Assembly: GCA_028695395.1 (NCBI GenBank)
Contig: JAQVJB010000051.1
Location: 1-13,197 of the forward strand
DNA length: 13,197 bases
DNA from: Actinomycetota bacterium
GTDB taxonomy: Bacteria > Actinomycetota > Humimicrobiia > Humimicrobiales > Humimicrobiaceae
Reading direction: 5' to 3'
Shown: one piece after another, positions 1 to 7,900 of the stretch
Layout: the number at the start of each line of letters is the position of its first letter
How positions within the stretch are numbered: position 1 is the first letter of the stretch
Translations under genes and position numbers: made by a program
Notes under the pieces: model-generated
What the model saw: the letters and a program-made list of their open reading frames with translations, nothing else
Databases searched by the model: none
What the model was told of the DNA's origin: nothing

Positions 1-40
1 GAGCCTGAAGTGCTCATGTTTTTTCTCCGGAGAGGATTAA

Positions 41-1069
41 TTGGAAAAGAAAAGCAGAAAAGAACCCATTATTACTTTGATAATAATGCTGATAATTGCA
101 GCTGTTATCGTAAGCTGGATTACGGGCTTATGGAGCTGTGAAAACGGAAAAAAGAATTTAAACGAACAGACAAAACTATCAATTGCTGATTATATTAATT
201 CAGTATCTGTTTTAATTCAGCATTCAAATAAGACAGCTGTTAATTATTTTATTCTGCTAAATCAGGTAAAAGATATAACCCGGGAAGAACTTGATAAGAA
301 CCTTTCAGACATAATCGAAGAAAGCAAAATAAATCTTCAAAACTGCCAGGAGATGAACCCTCCTGAATCTTTTGAAGTCGCACATGGTTACTTGAAGCTG
401 GTTCTTGATTTACGGACCAAAGCATATGAGAACTTTAAGCCTGCGCTCTTTAATGCACTTCAAAATATAGGAGAAGAGATAGCAGTCTCTCAAATCACTA
501 ATTCATTTCTAAACATGTATATGAGCGATGAGATATATAAATATTTTCAGGATGAAATAAAAACTGCAGGAGAAAATATTGAGATAAATAATCTTACAAT
601 ATTAAGCTCAAAAATACTGAGGGAAAATGAGCTGATTGACCCGGAAAACGTTGCTAAATTTATTACTGATATTAAAACAGTTGCCAATCTTCAGGAAAGA
701 AGGGGTACAGCCCTTATAACTGATTCCATAGAATTTAATCCCCGCATAATAAACCAGCAAGGGGAGTATCTGATACTTGCCAAAGGCAATGAAGTCAGCG
801 TGACTATGATAGTGGAAAATCAGGGGAATGTTTCAGAAAAAGATGTGATAGTCGTAATGAGCTACAGCACGGAAGATAATCCCAAAGCAGATGAAAAGAC
901 ATATACTATTGCTTCTATCGAGCCTTCTGAACAGAAATCTGTGACAATATCAGGATTTCAGGCATTTCCAGGATTAAGATGCAGTATGTCGATTGAGGTG
1001 AAGCCTGTTCAGGGAGAAAGTGTCCTGACAAACAATACTGCTTCTTATAAATTTATGGTAGAGAAGTAA
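41..1069 (+). CDS. Membrane-anchored protein with C-terminal CARDB-like domain, function unknown
   Basis: I do not recognise a specific family over the full 342 residues. The start is TTG, chosen because a good ribosome binding site (GGAGAGG, 29-35) lies 5 bases upstream. Residues 1-8 are basic, followed by one hydrophobic segment at about 9-31, so the protein is probably anchored in the cytoplasmic membrane with the bulk outside. The sequence L30-W-S-C33 right after this segment looks like a lipobox with an unusual Trp at -2, so a lipoprotein is a weaker alternative. Residues 40-225 look helical. Residues about 245-340 look like a beta-sandwich of the CARDB/APHP type: alternating hydrophobics with VENQGN at 258-263 and a closing LTNNTASY at 329-336, as in extracellular adhesion-type domains. 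It is followed after 133 bp by a cell-wall peptidase, which fits an envelope location. The product is clear as a real gene; its role is not. Confidence 0.8.
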   Translation: MEKKSRKEPIITLIIMLIIAAVIVSWITGLWSCENGKKNLNEQTKLSIADYINSVSVLIQHSNKTAVNYFILLNQVKDITREELDKNLSDIIEESKINLQNCQEMNPPESFEVAHGYLKLVLDLRTKAYENFKPALFNALQNIGEEIAVSQITNSFLNMYMSDEIYKYFQDEIKTAGENIEINNLTILSSKILRENELIDPENVAKFITDIKTVANLQERRGTALITDSIEFNPRIINQQGEYLILAKGNEVSVTMIVENQGNVSEKDVIVVMSYSTEDNPKADEKTYTIASIEPSEQKSVTISGFQAFPGLRCSMSIEVKPVQGESVLTNNTASYKFMVEK

Positions 1070-1163
1070 AAAATCATATGAATTTAGCTTTTTTTAGGTT
1101 TTCCAAGTCATCAAATTTAAAAATTTTACATATTCCTGATTTAATATATAATATTTTAATCAT

Positions 1164-1191
1164 TTGCATAATTGTAATTATCTGTTATAAA
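1164..1191 (+). promoter_or_regulatory. Possible sigma-70-type promoter giving a leaderless M23 transcript
   Basis: TTGCAT at 1164-1169 and TATAAA at 1186-1191 are separated by 16 bases. Transcription would start about 7-12 bases after the -10 box, at or just before the ATG at 1203. There is no Shine-Dalgarno sequence before that ATG, only a T-rich run. The two observations fit a leaderless mRNA. The region is very AT-rich, so a chance match is possible. Confidence 0.4.
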
Positions 1192-1202
1192 ATTTTTTAA
1201 TA

Positions 1203-2147
1203 ATGAGTGAAGAAAAAAACAAGACATATACTTTAATTATTTATTCCGGACCAAAAGACAGGATAAAGAAATTATCATTTTCCCAGAATCTTTTAAGATT
1301 CCTTTATGTTTTTATAATAATAGTTGTTGCTGCAGTGGCTATTCTTGTTTCAAATCTATATATTACCAGGCAAAAGCTTGATGAGAAAATCGCTGAGATA
1401 GAGAGAATAGAATATAAAATTAACTATAAAGAAGTCGAACTGGTAAATCTTGAAAAAAAGACAAGTGAGATTCAGTCAAAAACAAAACTGCTCGAAAATT
1501 ATCTGAAAGAAGTTAAAGAGCTTGACAAGCTGGTAAGGAATATAACGGGACAGGGCGGCTATGAAGGAGAAGTAACTATTTATGATAACGGTCTTAATGC
1601 CGACCTGGAAATATTACAAGATCCAGATGAAATATTTTATTATGGTTTTGACCAGGAAGAAGAGCTGGACGACATAAATGTAATGCTTGACGATCTTTTA
1701 AATAAAGCTCCTGAACTTGCAGTCAGTCTTGAAAATGACAAGAAAAATATGGAAGATTACATATATGTAATGGAGCACACACCTTCGATATGGCCTACAT
1801 GGGGAAGGGTTACATCTACGTTTAATGAAAGAAGATGGGGAAGTGTACATAAAGGCTTAGATATTGCCAACAGTACTGGAACTCCTATCTCAGCTACTGC
1901 TTCCGGGCTAGTAATATATACAGGCTGGCATGGCGGCTATGGTCAGAAAATAATGATATACCATATGGACAAATATACGACTGTATATGCCCATTTAAGT
2001 GATATATATGTAAACGTTGGTGATAAAGTGACACAGGGACAGATTATTGGTGAAATGGGAAGTACTGGCAGAAGCACAGGCCCGCATCTTCATTATGAAG
2101 TTTTGGTAGGCGGAGTTCCTAATAATCCGAAGGATTTTCTACCTTAA
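1203..2147 (+). CDS. Membrane-anchored M23 family (LytM-type) metallopeptidase
   Basis: Predicted zinc endopeptidase acting on peptidoglycan cross-bridges outside the cytoplasmic membrane. The 314-residue protein has a short cytoplasmic N-terminus, one membrane segment at about 33-52, a charged coiled-coil region at about 55-110, an acidic linker at about 120-185, and an M23 domain at about 198-312. The full set of family residues is present: H216 and D220 in HKGLD, H264 in YAHLS, and H295/H297 in GPHLHYE. The domain therefore looks catalytically competent, unlike the degenerate EnvC/NlpD-type activators. The membrane anchor plus coiled coil before the peptidase is a common layout for division or elongation-associated M23 proteins. 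The ATG at 1203 has no visible ribosome binding site; a promoter-like sequence ends 11 bases upstream. The next gene starts 49 bp downstream. The exact substrate and partner cannot be read from the sequence. Confidence 0.93.
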   Translation: MSEEKNKTYTLIIYSGPKDRIKKLSFSQNLLRFLYVFIIIVVAAVAILVSNLYITRQKLDEKIAEIERIEYKINYKEVELVNLEKKTSEIQSKTKLLENYLKEVKELDKLVRNITGQGGYEGEVTIYDNGLNADLEILQDPDEIFYYGFDQEEELDDINVMLDDLLNKAPELAVSLENDKKNMEDYIYVMEHTPSIWPTWGRVTSTFNERRWGSVHKGLDIANSTGTPISATASGLVIYTGWHGGYGQKIMIYHMDKYTTVYAHLSDIYVNVGDKVTQGQIIGEMGSTGRSTGPHLHYEVLVGGVPNNPKDFLP

Positions 2148-2196
2148 GCATATTTATTTTTAAGAATTATCATAATAAGTTTTTTTAAAATAAATC

Positions 2197-3033
2197 ATGA
2201 AAAAAATATCTTATTTGGGACCAAGAGGTACTTTTACGGAAGAAGCTCTTTTCAGTTTTTATAAAAATGCCAAAGAAATTAAATCTGAACCACTGGGGAC
2301 AATAGTTGATGTAATCAAAAGCATTGACAGGGGCGATGCTGACGAAGGACTGATACCGATAGAGAATTCGCTTGAAGGCTCGGTCAATATCACTCAGGAT
2401 ATTCTTACTTTTGAAAGTGAAGCTAAAATAATAAGAGAAATCACTATCCCTATCAGGCACAATCTGATTGGTAAAAAATATGTTGATTTAAAAAAAATCA
2501 AAAAAGTGATTTCCCATCCACATGCTACTGCGCAGTGCAGGTCATTTTTAAATAACAAATTGCACGGTGTTGAAGTAATTGCTGCCAATAGTACGGCAGA
2601 AGCAGTTAAAAAAATACTTGATTTAAATGATGATACTGCCGCTATCGGTACTAAAATAGCTGCGGAACTTTACGGACTTTCTATTATTGAAAAGGATATA
2701 GAAGATTCAAGAGACAATAAAACAAGATTTATTTTTGTCGGAAACTATATACCTCAAAAAAGCGGACAGGATAAAACATCGATAGTGTGTTTTTTAAAGA
2801 AAGATAAGCCTGGAAGTTTATATAAGATATTGAAAGAATTTGCAGATAGAAATATAAATCTAACTAAAATAGAATCAAGGCCTGCAAGAAAAAATATCGG
2901 GGATTATGTTTTCATGATAGATATCGAGGGGCATCTACACGATAAAAAAGTCTTTGAAGGCATTGAATCTTTAAGACGCAATGTTTATATGATAAAGATG
3001 CTTGGTTCTTATCCTATATGGAAGGAATCATAA
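2197..3033 (+). CDS. pheA: Prephenate dehydratase with ACT regulatory domain
   Basis: Converts prephenate to phenylpyruvate, the committed step to phenylalanine, in the cytoplasm. The 278-residue protein is a monofunctional dehydratase without a chorismate mutase domain. The N-terminus (KISYLGPRGTFTEEA, 3-17), the GLIPIENSLEGSV segment at 51-63 and the DNKTRFIFVG segment at 173-182, which carries the catalytic Thr-Arg-Phe triad (T176-R177-F178), are all intact. An ACT domain covers about 193-272, with PGSL at 205-208 and ESRP at 226-229, the two motifs that form the phenylalanine-binding site in this family, so feedback inhibition by phenylalanine is expected. There is no clear Shine-Dalgarno sequence; a TAAAAT at 2186-2191 close to the ATG may mean a leaderless transcript, but no -35 box is convincing. 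serS follows after 31 bp and is probably cotranscribed. Confidence 0.97.
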   Translation: MKKISYLGPRGTFTEEALFSFYKNAKEIKSEPLGTIVDVIKSIDRGDADEGLIPIENSLEGSVNITQDILTFESEAKIIREITIPIRHNLIGKKYVDLKKIKKVISHPHATAQCRSFLNNKLHGVEVIAANSTAEAVKKILDLNDDTAAIGTKIAAELYGLSIIEKDIEDSRDNKTRFIFVGNYIPQKSGQDKTSIVCFLKKDKPGSLYKILKEFADRNINLTKIESRPARKNIGDYVFMIDIEGHLHDKKVFEGIESLRRNVYMIKMLGSYPIWKES

Positions 3034-3064
3034 AATATAAATAAGGATAATCGGGAGAAAAGAA

Positions 3065-4336
3065 TTGATAGATATTGACCTATTCCGGAAAAGCCCTGAA
3101 ATATTCAGGGAAGAAATTAAAAAAAGAAATATGAAGATAGATATTGATAAGGATATTGAGTTCGATGCTGCCAGAAGAAAACTTATTGCTGAGGTTGATG
3201 AATTAAGAGCATTAAAAAATGAAAATTCAAAAAGAATGCCCAAACTTTCAGGTGAGGAAAGAGAACAGGCAATATCTGAAATGAAAAAAATAAATGAACG
3301 TCTGGGCATTATGGAAAAAGATTTGCTGGATAAAAATGAAGAATTTAATTTAAGACTTTCAAACTACCCGAATATTTCTCATGAAAGCACTCCTGTGGGG
3401 AAAGATGAAAATGATAATGTGCCAATATCTTTTTTCGGAGATAAGCGGGAATTTGATTTTGAAATAAAAAATCATATTGAACTTGGTAAATCGCTTGATA
3501 TTCTGGATGATGAAAAAGGCGCTCAATTGAGCGGTGCAAGGTTTGTTTACCTTAAAAATGAAGCAGTATTTCTTGAATTTGCATTAATAAATTATGTCTT
3601 AAAAATACTTTATTCTAAAGGCTTTTCCCCAGTAATACCCCCGGTTCTGGTAAAAGAAAGGGCGATGTATGGAACCGGCTTTCTCCCTGCTGAAAAAAAC
3701 CAGTATTATAAGATAGAATCTGATGAGCTTTATCTTGTGGGTACTGCAGAAGTACCTCTTTGCAGTTATCATGCCGATGATGTACTGGAAGCTGAATCCC
3801 TTCCAATGAAGTACTGTGGTTTTTCTACCTGTTTCAGAAGAGAAGCAGGAAGCTATGGAAAAGACATGGGGGGAATGTTCCGCGTACATCAGTTTGATAA
3901 AATAGAGATGTTTATTTTCTCAAATCCTGAAAATTCATGGGACAATTATGAATTTCTAAGAGATACCCTTGAAGAAATATTCAAGGGACTTAAGCTGCAT
4001 TACAGAATACTTAATATGTGCACTGGCGATATTGGAAGTCCGAATGCTAAAAAATATGACCTGGAAGCATGGTTGCCGGGACAGGGAGCATATAGAGAAC
4101 TTGCCTCATGCAGCAATGATACTGATTACCAGTCCAGAAGGCTGAACATTAAGTATAAGGATAGCAATAATAATAAAGGCTTTGTACACACTATGAACAG
4201 TACCGCATGTGCTGTAGGCAGGACATTGATTGCAATATATGAGAATTACCAGGATTATAAAGGTAATATAAGAATTCCGGAAGTGCTCATACCTTATATG
4301 AATGGGATAGAAATCATATCTTCAAAACAAAAATAA
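3065..4336 (+). CDS. serS: Seryl-tRNA synthetase
   Basis: Charges tRNA-Ser with serine; class II aminoacyl-tRNA synthetase, cytoplasmic homodimer. The 423-residue length is normal. An N-terminal antiparallel coiled coil at about 1-105, rich in Glu/Lys, binds the long variable arm of tRNA-Ser. The catalytic domain follows: TAEVPL at 227-232, motif 2 at about 257-281 (FRREAGSYGKDMGGMFRVHQ with the ensuing FDKIE), and motif 3 GRTLIAIYEN at 385-394. The TTG start is chosen because it gives the typical IDIDLFRKSPE N-terminus and lies 7 bases after GGGAG (3053-3057). It sits 31 bp behind pheA, probably in one transcript, and directly upstream of one of its own substrates, tRNA-Ser(UGA). No T-box leader is visible. 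The identification is secure. Confidence 0.99.
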   Translation: MIDIDLFRKSPEIFREEIKKRNMKIDIDKDIEFDAARRKLIAEVDELRALKNENSKRMPKLSGEEREQAISEMKKINERLGIMEKDLLDKNEEFNLRLSNYPNISHESTPVGKDENDNVPISFFGDKREFDFEIKNHIELGKSLDILDDEKGAQLSGARFVYLKNEAVFLEFALINYVLKILYSKGFSPVIPPVLVKERAMYGTGFLPAEKNQYYKIESDELYLVGTAEVPLCSYHADDVLEAESLPMKYCGFSTCFRREAGSYGKDMGGMFRVHQFDKIEMFIFSNPENSWDNYEFLRDTLEEIFKGLKLHYRILNMCTGDIGSPNAKKYDLEAWLPGQGAYRELASCSNDTDYQSRRLNIKYKDSNNNKGFVHTMNSTACAVGRTLIAIYENYQDYKGNIRIPEVLIPYMNGIEIISSKQK

Positions 4337-4347
4337 TCTTCATAATT

Positions 4348-4378
4348 ATTTAAGTATTTTATTTTATTTAAGTATTTT
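4348..4378 (+). repeat. Two direct copies of a 13-bp AT-rich sequence
   Basis: ATTTAAGTATTTT occurs at 4348-4360 and again at 4366-4378, a period of 18 bp. It lies between serS and the -10 box of tRNA-Ser. It may be part of the tRNA promoter region or a local duplication; AT-rich sequence also makes slippage likely. Confidence 0.6.
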
Positions 4379-4384
4379 TTTTAT

Positions 4385-4390
4385 TATAAT
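4385..4390 (+). promoter_or_regulatory. Consensus -10 box upstream of tRNA-Ser(UGA)
   Basis: TATAAT lies 11 bases before the first base of the tRNA. No good -35 hexamer is seen at the expected distance (about 4362-4367 reads TTTTAT). The position suits a promoter giving a very short 5' leader. Confidence 0.5.
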
Positions 4391-4401
4391 AGGTGTCTGC
4401 C

Positions 4402-4491
4402 GGAGAGGTGGCAGAGCGGTTGAATGCGGCGGTCTTGAAAACCGTTGAGGGTTTGTGCCCTTCGTGAGTTCGAATCTCACCCTCTCCGCCA
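4402..4491 (+). tRNA. tRNA-Ser, anticodon UGA
   Basis: The acceptor stem GGAGAGG (4402-4408) pairs with CCTCTCC (4481-4487), followed by discriminator G and an encoded CCA at 4489-4491. The anticodon loop CTTGAAA carries TGA at 4436-4438, which reads UCA and, by wobble, other UCN serine codons. A long variable arm, typical of class II tRNA-Ser, lies between the anticodon and T arms. The T loop is TTCGAAT. It stands 65 bp behind serS. Confidence 0.97.
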
Positions 4492-4564
4492 TTCTAAAAA
4501 TTGTCTTTATTTTTAGCACTAAATTTATAATTATCTTTTTTAGAAAATAATTAAATTATTTGTT

Positions 4565-4641
4565 GCGCCTGTAGCTCAACTGGATAGAGCATCGGACTAC
4601 GAATCCGCAGGTTGGGGGTTCGAATCCCTCCGGGCGCGCCA
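4565..4641 (+). tRNA. tRNA-Arg, anticodon ACG
   Basis: The acceptor stem GCGCCTG (4565-4571) pairs with CGGGCGC (4631-4637) with one T-G pair, followed by discriminator G and encoded CCA at 4639-4641. The anticodon loop CTACGAA holds ACG at 4599-4601; A34 is normally converted to inosine by TadA so that it reads CGU, CGC and CGA. The variable region is short (class I). The 3' end of this tRNA is the site of a downstream exact 24-bp duplication (second copy at 4788-4811). Confidence 0.97.
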
Positions 4642-4644
4642 AGA
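4621..4644 (+). repeat. Direct repeat copy 1: 3' end of tRNA-Arg
   Basis: The 24 bases from the T loop through CCA plus three more bases are repeated exactly at 4788-4811. They begin CGAATCCCTCC and end GCGCCAAGA. The copy here is part of the functional tRNA. Such a layout is what site-specific insertion at a tRNA 3' end leaves behind. Confidence 0.9.
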
Positions 4645-4676
4645 CTTTAGAAATTTGGATTAGGCTGCTCAGGAGT

Positions 4677-4705
4677 GTTAAAATATGCCGGTGACATATT
4701 TTAAC
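4677..4705 (+). repeat. Perfect 11-bp inverted repeat (hairpin)
   Basis: GTTAAAATATG (4677-4687) is the exact reverse complement of CATATTTTAAC (4695-4705), with the 7-base loop CCGGTGA. It is not followed by a T run, so it does not look like an intrinsic terminator for the tRNAs. It is more likely a structural part of the repeat-bounded element, or a protein binding site. Confidence 0.8.
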
Positions 4706-4787
4706 CAGGATTCGAAAGGACGCAAGTGAAGTCTAAAGACTGAACGAGTCCGCGGCTCTGCAGCGAACCGAAGGTGAGACGAAAGAC

Positions 4788-4811
4788 CGAATCCCTCCGG
4801 GCGCGCCAAGA
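4788..4811 (+). repeat. Direct repeat copy 2: partial duplicate of tRNA-Arg 3' end
   Basis: Exact match to 4621-4644, including the encoded CCA. The 5' part of the tRNA is absent here, so this copy cannot make a tRNA. It marks the right edge of the 167-bp insertion and lies 103 bp upstream of the NACHT-WD40 start codon. Confidence 0.9.
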
Positions 4812-4914
4812 TAAAAAGATATATGAGACTGATGATTCAGAAATTATTGAAAAAAGATTTGGGCCTTTTTTGCTGCACCAGCTTTTCTAAGGTGATTCAT
4901 AAAGGGCTCAGATT

Positions 4915-7900
4915 ATGAAATGGCAGAATGTATATGTGTTTATCAGTTCGACCTTCAATGACATGCACGCCGAGCGGGACTATCTTGTAAAAAATGTATT
5001 TCCCGAGCTTTCTGAGTGGTGCGAAAAAAGAAAGCTGAATCTTGTGGATATTGATCTCCGCTGGGGTATCACCAATGCTGATTCAGAGGCTAAAAACACG
5101 GTACTTGCCTGTCTTAATAATATAGACAAATGCCGCCCTTTCTTTCTCTGTTTTTTGGGTCAGCGACGTGGTTGGGTTCCCACCCAGGAAGATATTGGTA
5201 CAACAACTATTCATAAATATCCGGGAATCAAACCATATATAGGTAAAAATTCTGTTACTGAGATAGAAATAGAACATGCACTTCTTTCACCAATGCGGCG
5301 CCTGGTAGATGAGATGGAAGAAATTCCAAAATCTGTCGAGCACGCATTATTTTTCTTCCGAAATGATAATTTTACTTTTCTCCTGAATGATGCCCAAAAG
5401 AAAATATATACAAATAGCGCAGAAAAGGACAAAACTGTTGCTGATAACGAATTGGAAAATTTCAAGAAAAAAGTTCGACAATACGGAGGAAGTATTACCG
5501 AGTATGACTGTCGCTGGGAAAAAAGCATTATTACAACTGAGCTTATAAGCGAAAACGCCGAAGCAGCAAATGGAAGACTTGTAGATTTTACAGTGTGTGG
5601 AAATCCTCTGAAAGACGTTATTATAGATAACCTGAAAGCAGAAATTGAAAAAGAATTTTCAGATAATACTTTTACAAATATACAAACAGAGCTAGAAGCT
5701 GATCTTGAGCAGCAGGCACATTTTATTGATCAAAATCGTGAAGGTTTCATTCCCCGTGAAGGTGATTTTGATATACTGGATGAATATATAAATGGCAAAA
5801 GCAAAGGGTTGCTTTTACTAACTGCCCCTGCCGGTCTTGGCAAAACTATGCTCCTGGCAAATTATGCAGATAAGATTTCTGGAAGAAAACAAAAAATATA
5901 TGCACGTTTCTGTGGTGTTTCAGATATGACGTCTGATACGTATAGCTTGTGGAAAAGCATTTTTGAAGAAGCAAATATAAAAGTTCCACCTGTCCCAGAT
6001 GAGCTGAGATTAGAAATAGATAGACTGCTGAGAGAACTTGCTGAACAGGGTAGTTGTATTATCCTTATCGATGGAATAAATCAGCTGTCTAACGGGTTTG
6101 ATATGCTGACCTGGATGCCCCGCATGCTTCCAGAAGGCATGAGATTGATTATAAGTCTTAAAGAGGACGAGATATCTGAACCATATATAGCCTTGCTTAA
6201 AAATGACAGCAATGTAATACAGGCATCCGTGCGTCCATTTACAAAAGATTCAGATAAACTTGCTCTCATCACAGCATTTCTGGAAAAATATCTGAAAGCA
6301 CTGGATGATGAGCATATCTCTGTTATCTGTAATCTGCCTTCATCTGAAAACCCGTTATATCTGAAGGTAATATTATCAGAACTGCGTGTTTTTGGAGCAT
6401 TCAAACAGCTTGAAAATGCAATCAGGCGTTTTGGCAAAAGTCCGATGGATGCTTTTGATAGTATTCTGGAGAGACTTGAATATGATCCAGCCTGTTCTGC
6501 AATAGAACCAAAAAAAGCAGTACCTTTTTTATTCGGGCTTCTTTCATGCACAAGGAAAGGTCTTTCCGAGGATGAACTGACTTTTTGTTTCATTCAGGAG
6601 TTTGCCGGCATTTCTGAAGATAATATCAGAAACGTAATAAGACTGTATATACGCCAGCTCCGTCCTTTTCTTGCAAGGCGGGAGGGCAGAACGGATTTTC
6701 TATATGAAAGTTTCATGCTTGCAGCTAAAAACAGATACTCCAGCGAAATAATCCATTTTCATTCCTGTCTTGCCAGATGTTTTCTCAGTTATGCGGATCC
6801 TGGTGAAAATTTCCACTTTGAAGGAGAGACTGCACGCTCTTTTTCTGAACTGCCATACCATATGTATAATGCCGGAGATAGTGGAACTATTGAAAGAATG
6901 TTAGGTGATTATCGCTGGATATACAGCAAGACCAGGATGTGCGGAGTTTTTGCTGTAATTAGTGACTATGAATATGTAGGTGGAGATAATTCGGAATACA
7001 ATTTGCGTCTGATTCGAGACAGCCTTATTCTTTCTGCTCATGTGCTGGACGAGGATTACAGACAACTACCTTCCCAGCTATGGGGCAGACTAGCAGATAC
7101 AAATCATGAAAAAATACAGGATTTGCTTATTGCTGCGAAAGAGCAGACTAAAGAAATATGGCTTCGTCCCATACACACTTGTCTCAATACTCCCGGAGGG
7201 GCACTTCTAAGGATGCTTGCCGGACATACCGGATGGATAAATGATATGACAGCATATGGGTCAAGCTTAATTACAGCTTCCTGGGATAAAACGATAAGGA
7301 TATGGGATGGAGAAACTCTGTTGTGCAAAAAAATTCTTACCGGGCATAAAGGAATAATAAACACGGTAGCTGTTCATGAAGATATACTGTTCTCATATAG
7401 TGAAAACGAAAAGTGTATAAAAGCATGGGATCTGAAAAGTTTTATTTGCATAAAAGATATTGATCTCTCGTCATTCTGGGACAGTTCTCAGATGAATGGT
7501 TCTTTTATGGGGGTTTATGCAGGAGAGCTGTTCTTAAGAGTAAAAAATAAAGTATTATTTTTTGATATAAAATCATTAGGACTGGCAAGAACAATTCCGT
7601 GGTACGAAGATGGCGGCATAGGAAGCAAAATTTATTCGGTTCTGATAAATGATTGTTTTTATTCCTGCTGGAAGATGGTTGGTATGATTGCACAGAAAAA
7701 TTCAAAAATAACTGTCAGCAATGCTGCCACTGGAGAAAAAACAGGCTTTCTCGAAATAGGACAAGTTGACTTTCAGCATATATCAGATGCCGGAGATAAT
7801 CTGCTGGCTGTCTGTGCCGGAAGCGAGATACAGCTCTGGGATGTTAAAAGCGGAGAATGCAAGTGGAATAAAAACACCTTTCTTGGCAGGTATAGCGTGA

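Larger units (their letters stand above)
4645..4811 (+). other. Repeat-bounded insertion behind tRNA-Arg, possible non-autonomous element or structured RNA
   Basis: This 167-bp unit, counted from the end of copy 1 of the 24-bp tRNA 3'-end repeat to the end of copy 2, has no reading frame that looks coding. From the left it contains an AT-rich spacer, an 11-bp perfect hairpin (4677-4705), and a GC-richer stretch (4708-4794) whose ends are complementary: GGATTCG at 4708-4714 and CGAATCC at 4788-4794. Within that stretch GGAC (4718-4721) can pair with GTCC (4748-4751), and short GA-rich words recur (GCAAG, GAACGAG, GCGAA, GAAAG). It ends in the second tRNA 3'-end copy. The likely reading is a small mobile or att-derived element that used the tRNA-Arg 3' end as target. 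A structured non-coding RNA, or a remnant of an island boundary, are alternatives. No integrase is present nearby. Confidence 0.55.

Noticed and set aside
1..40. Possible C-terminal end of an upstream gene
   Set aside because: Frame 2 is open to a TAA at 38-40 just before the TTG at 41, and frame 1 is open to 141. Twelve codons give no recognisable protein and neither frame can be preferred, so no gene is called.
4677..4705. The 11-bp hairpin as a rho-independent terminator for the tRNAs
   Set aside because: No T run follows the stem on the + strand, and the sequence after it is the GC-richer part of the element.
4738..4794. Hammerhead-ribozyme-like words in the tRNA-linked element (CTGAACGAG and later GAAAG)
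   Set aside because: The conserved CUGANGA core is not met (CTGAACG instead), and the stems do not lie where a hammerhead needs them.
4337..4914. CRISPR array or integrase remnant in the tRNA region
   Set aside because: There are only two copies of the 24-bp repeat, one being part of the tRNA, with no regular spacers. No reading frame in the region resembles a recombinase.
6081..6593. Antisense 170-codon open frame inside the NACHT gene
   Set aside because: It lies wholly opposite a strongly supported domain-coding region and shows no recognisable motif; it is a shadow of the sense codons. The other antisense frames in the window are rejected for the same reason.
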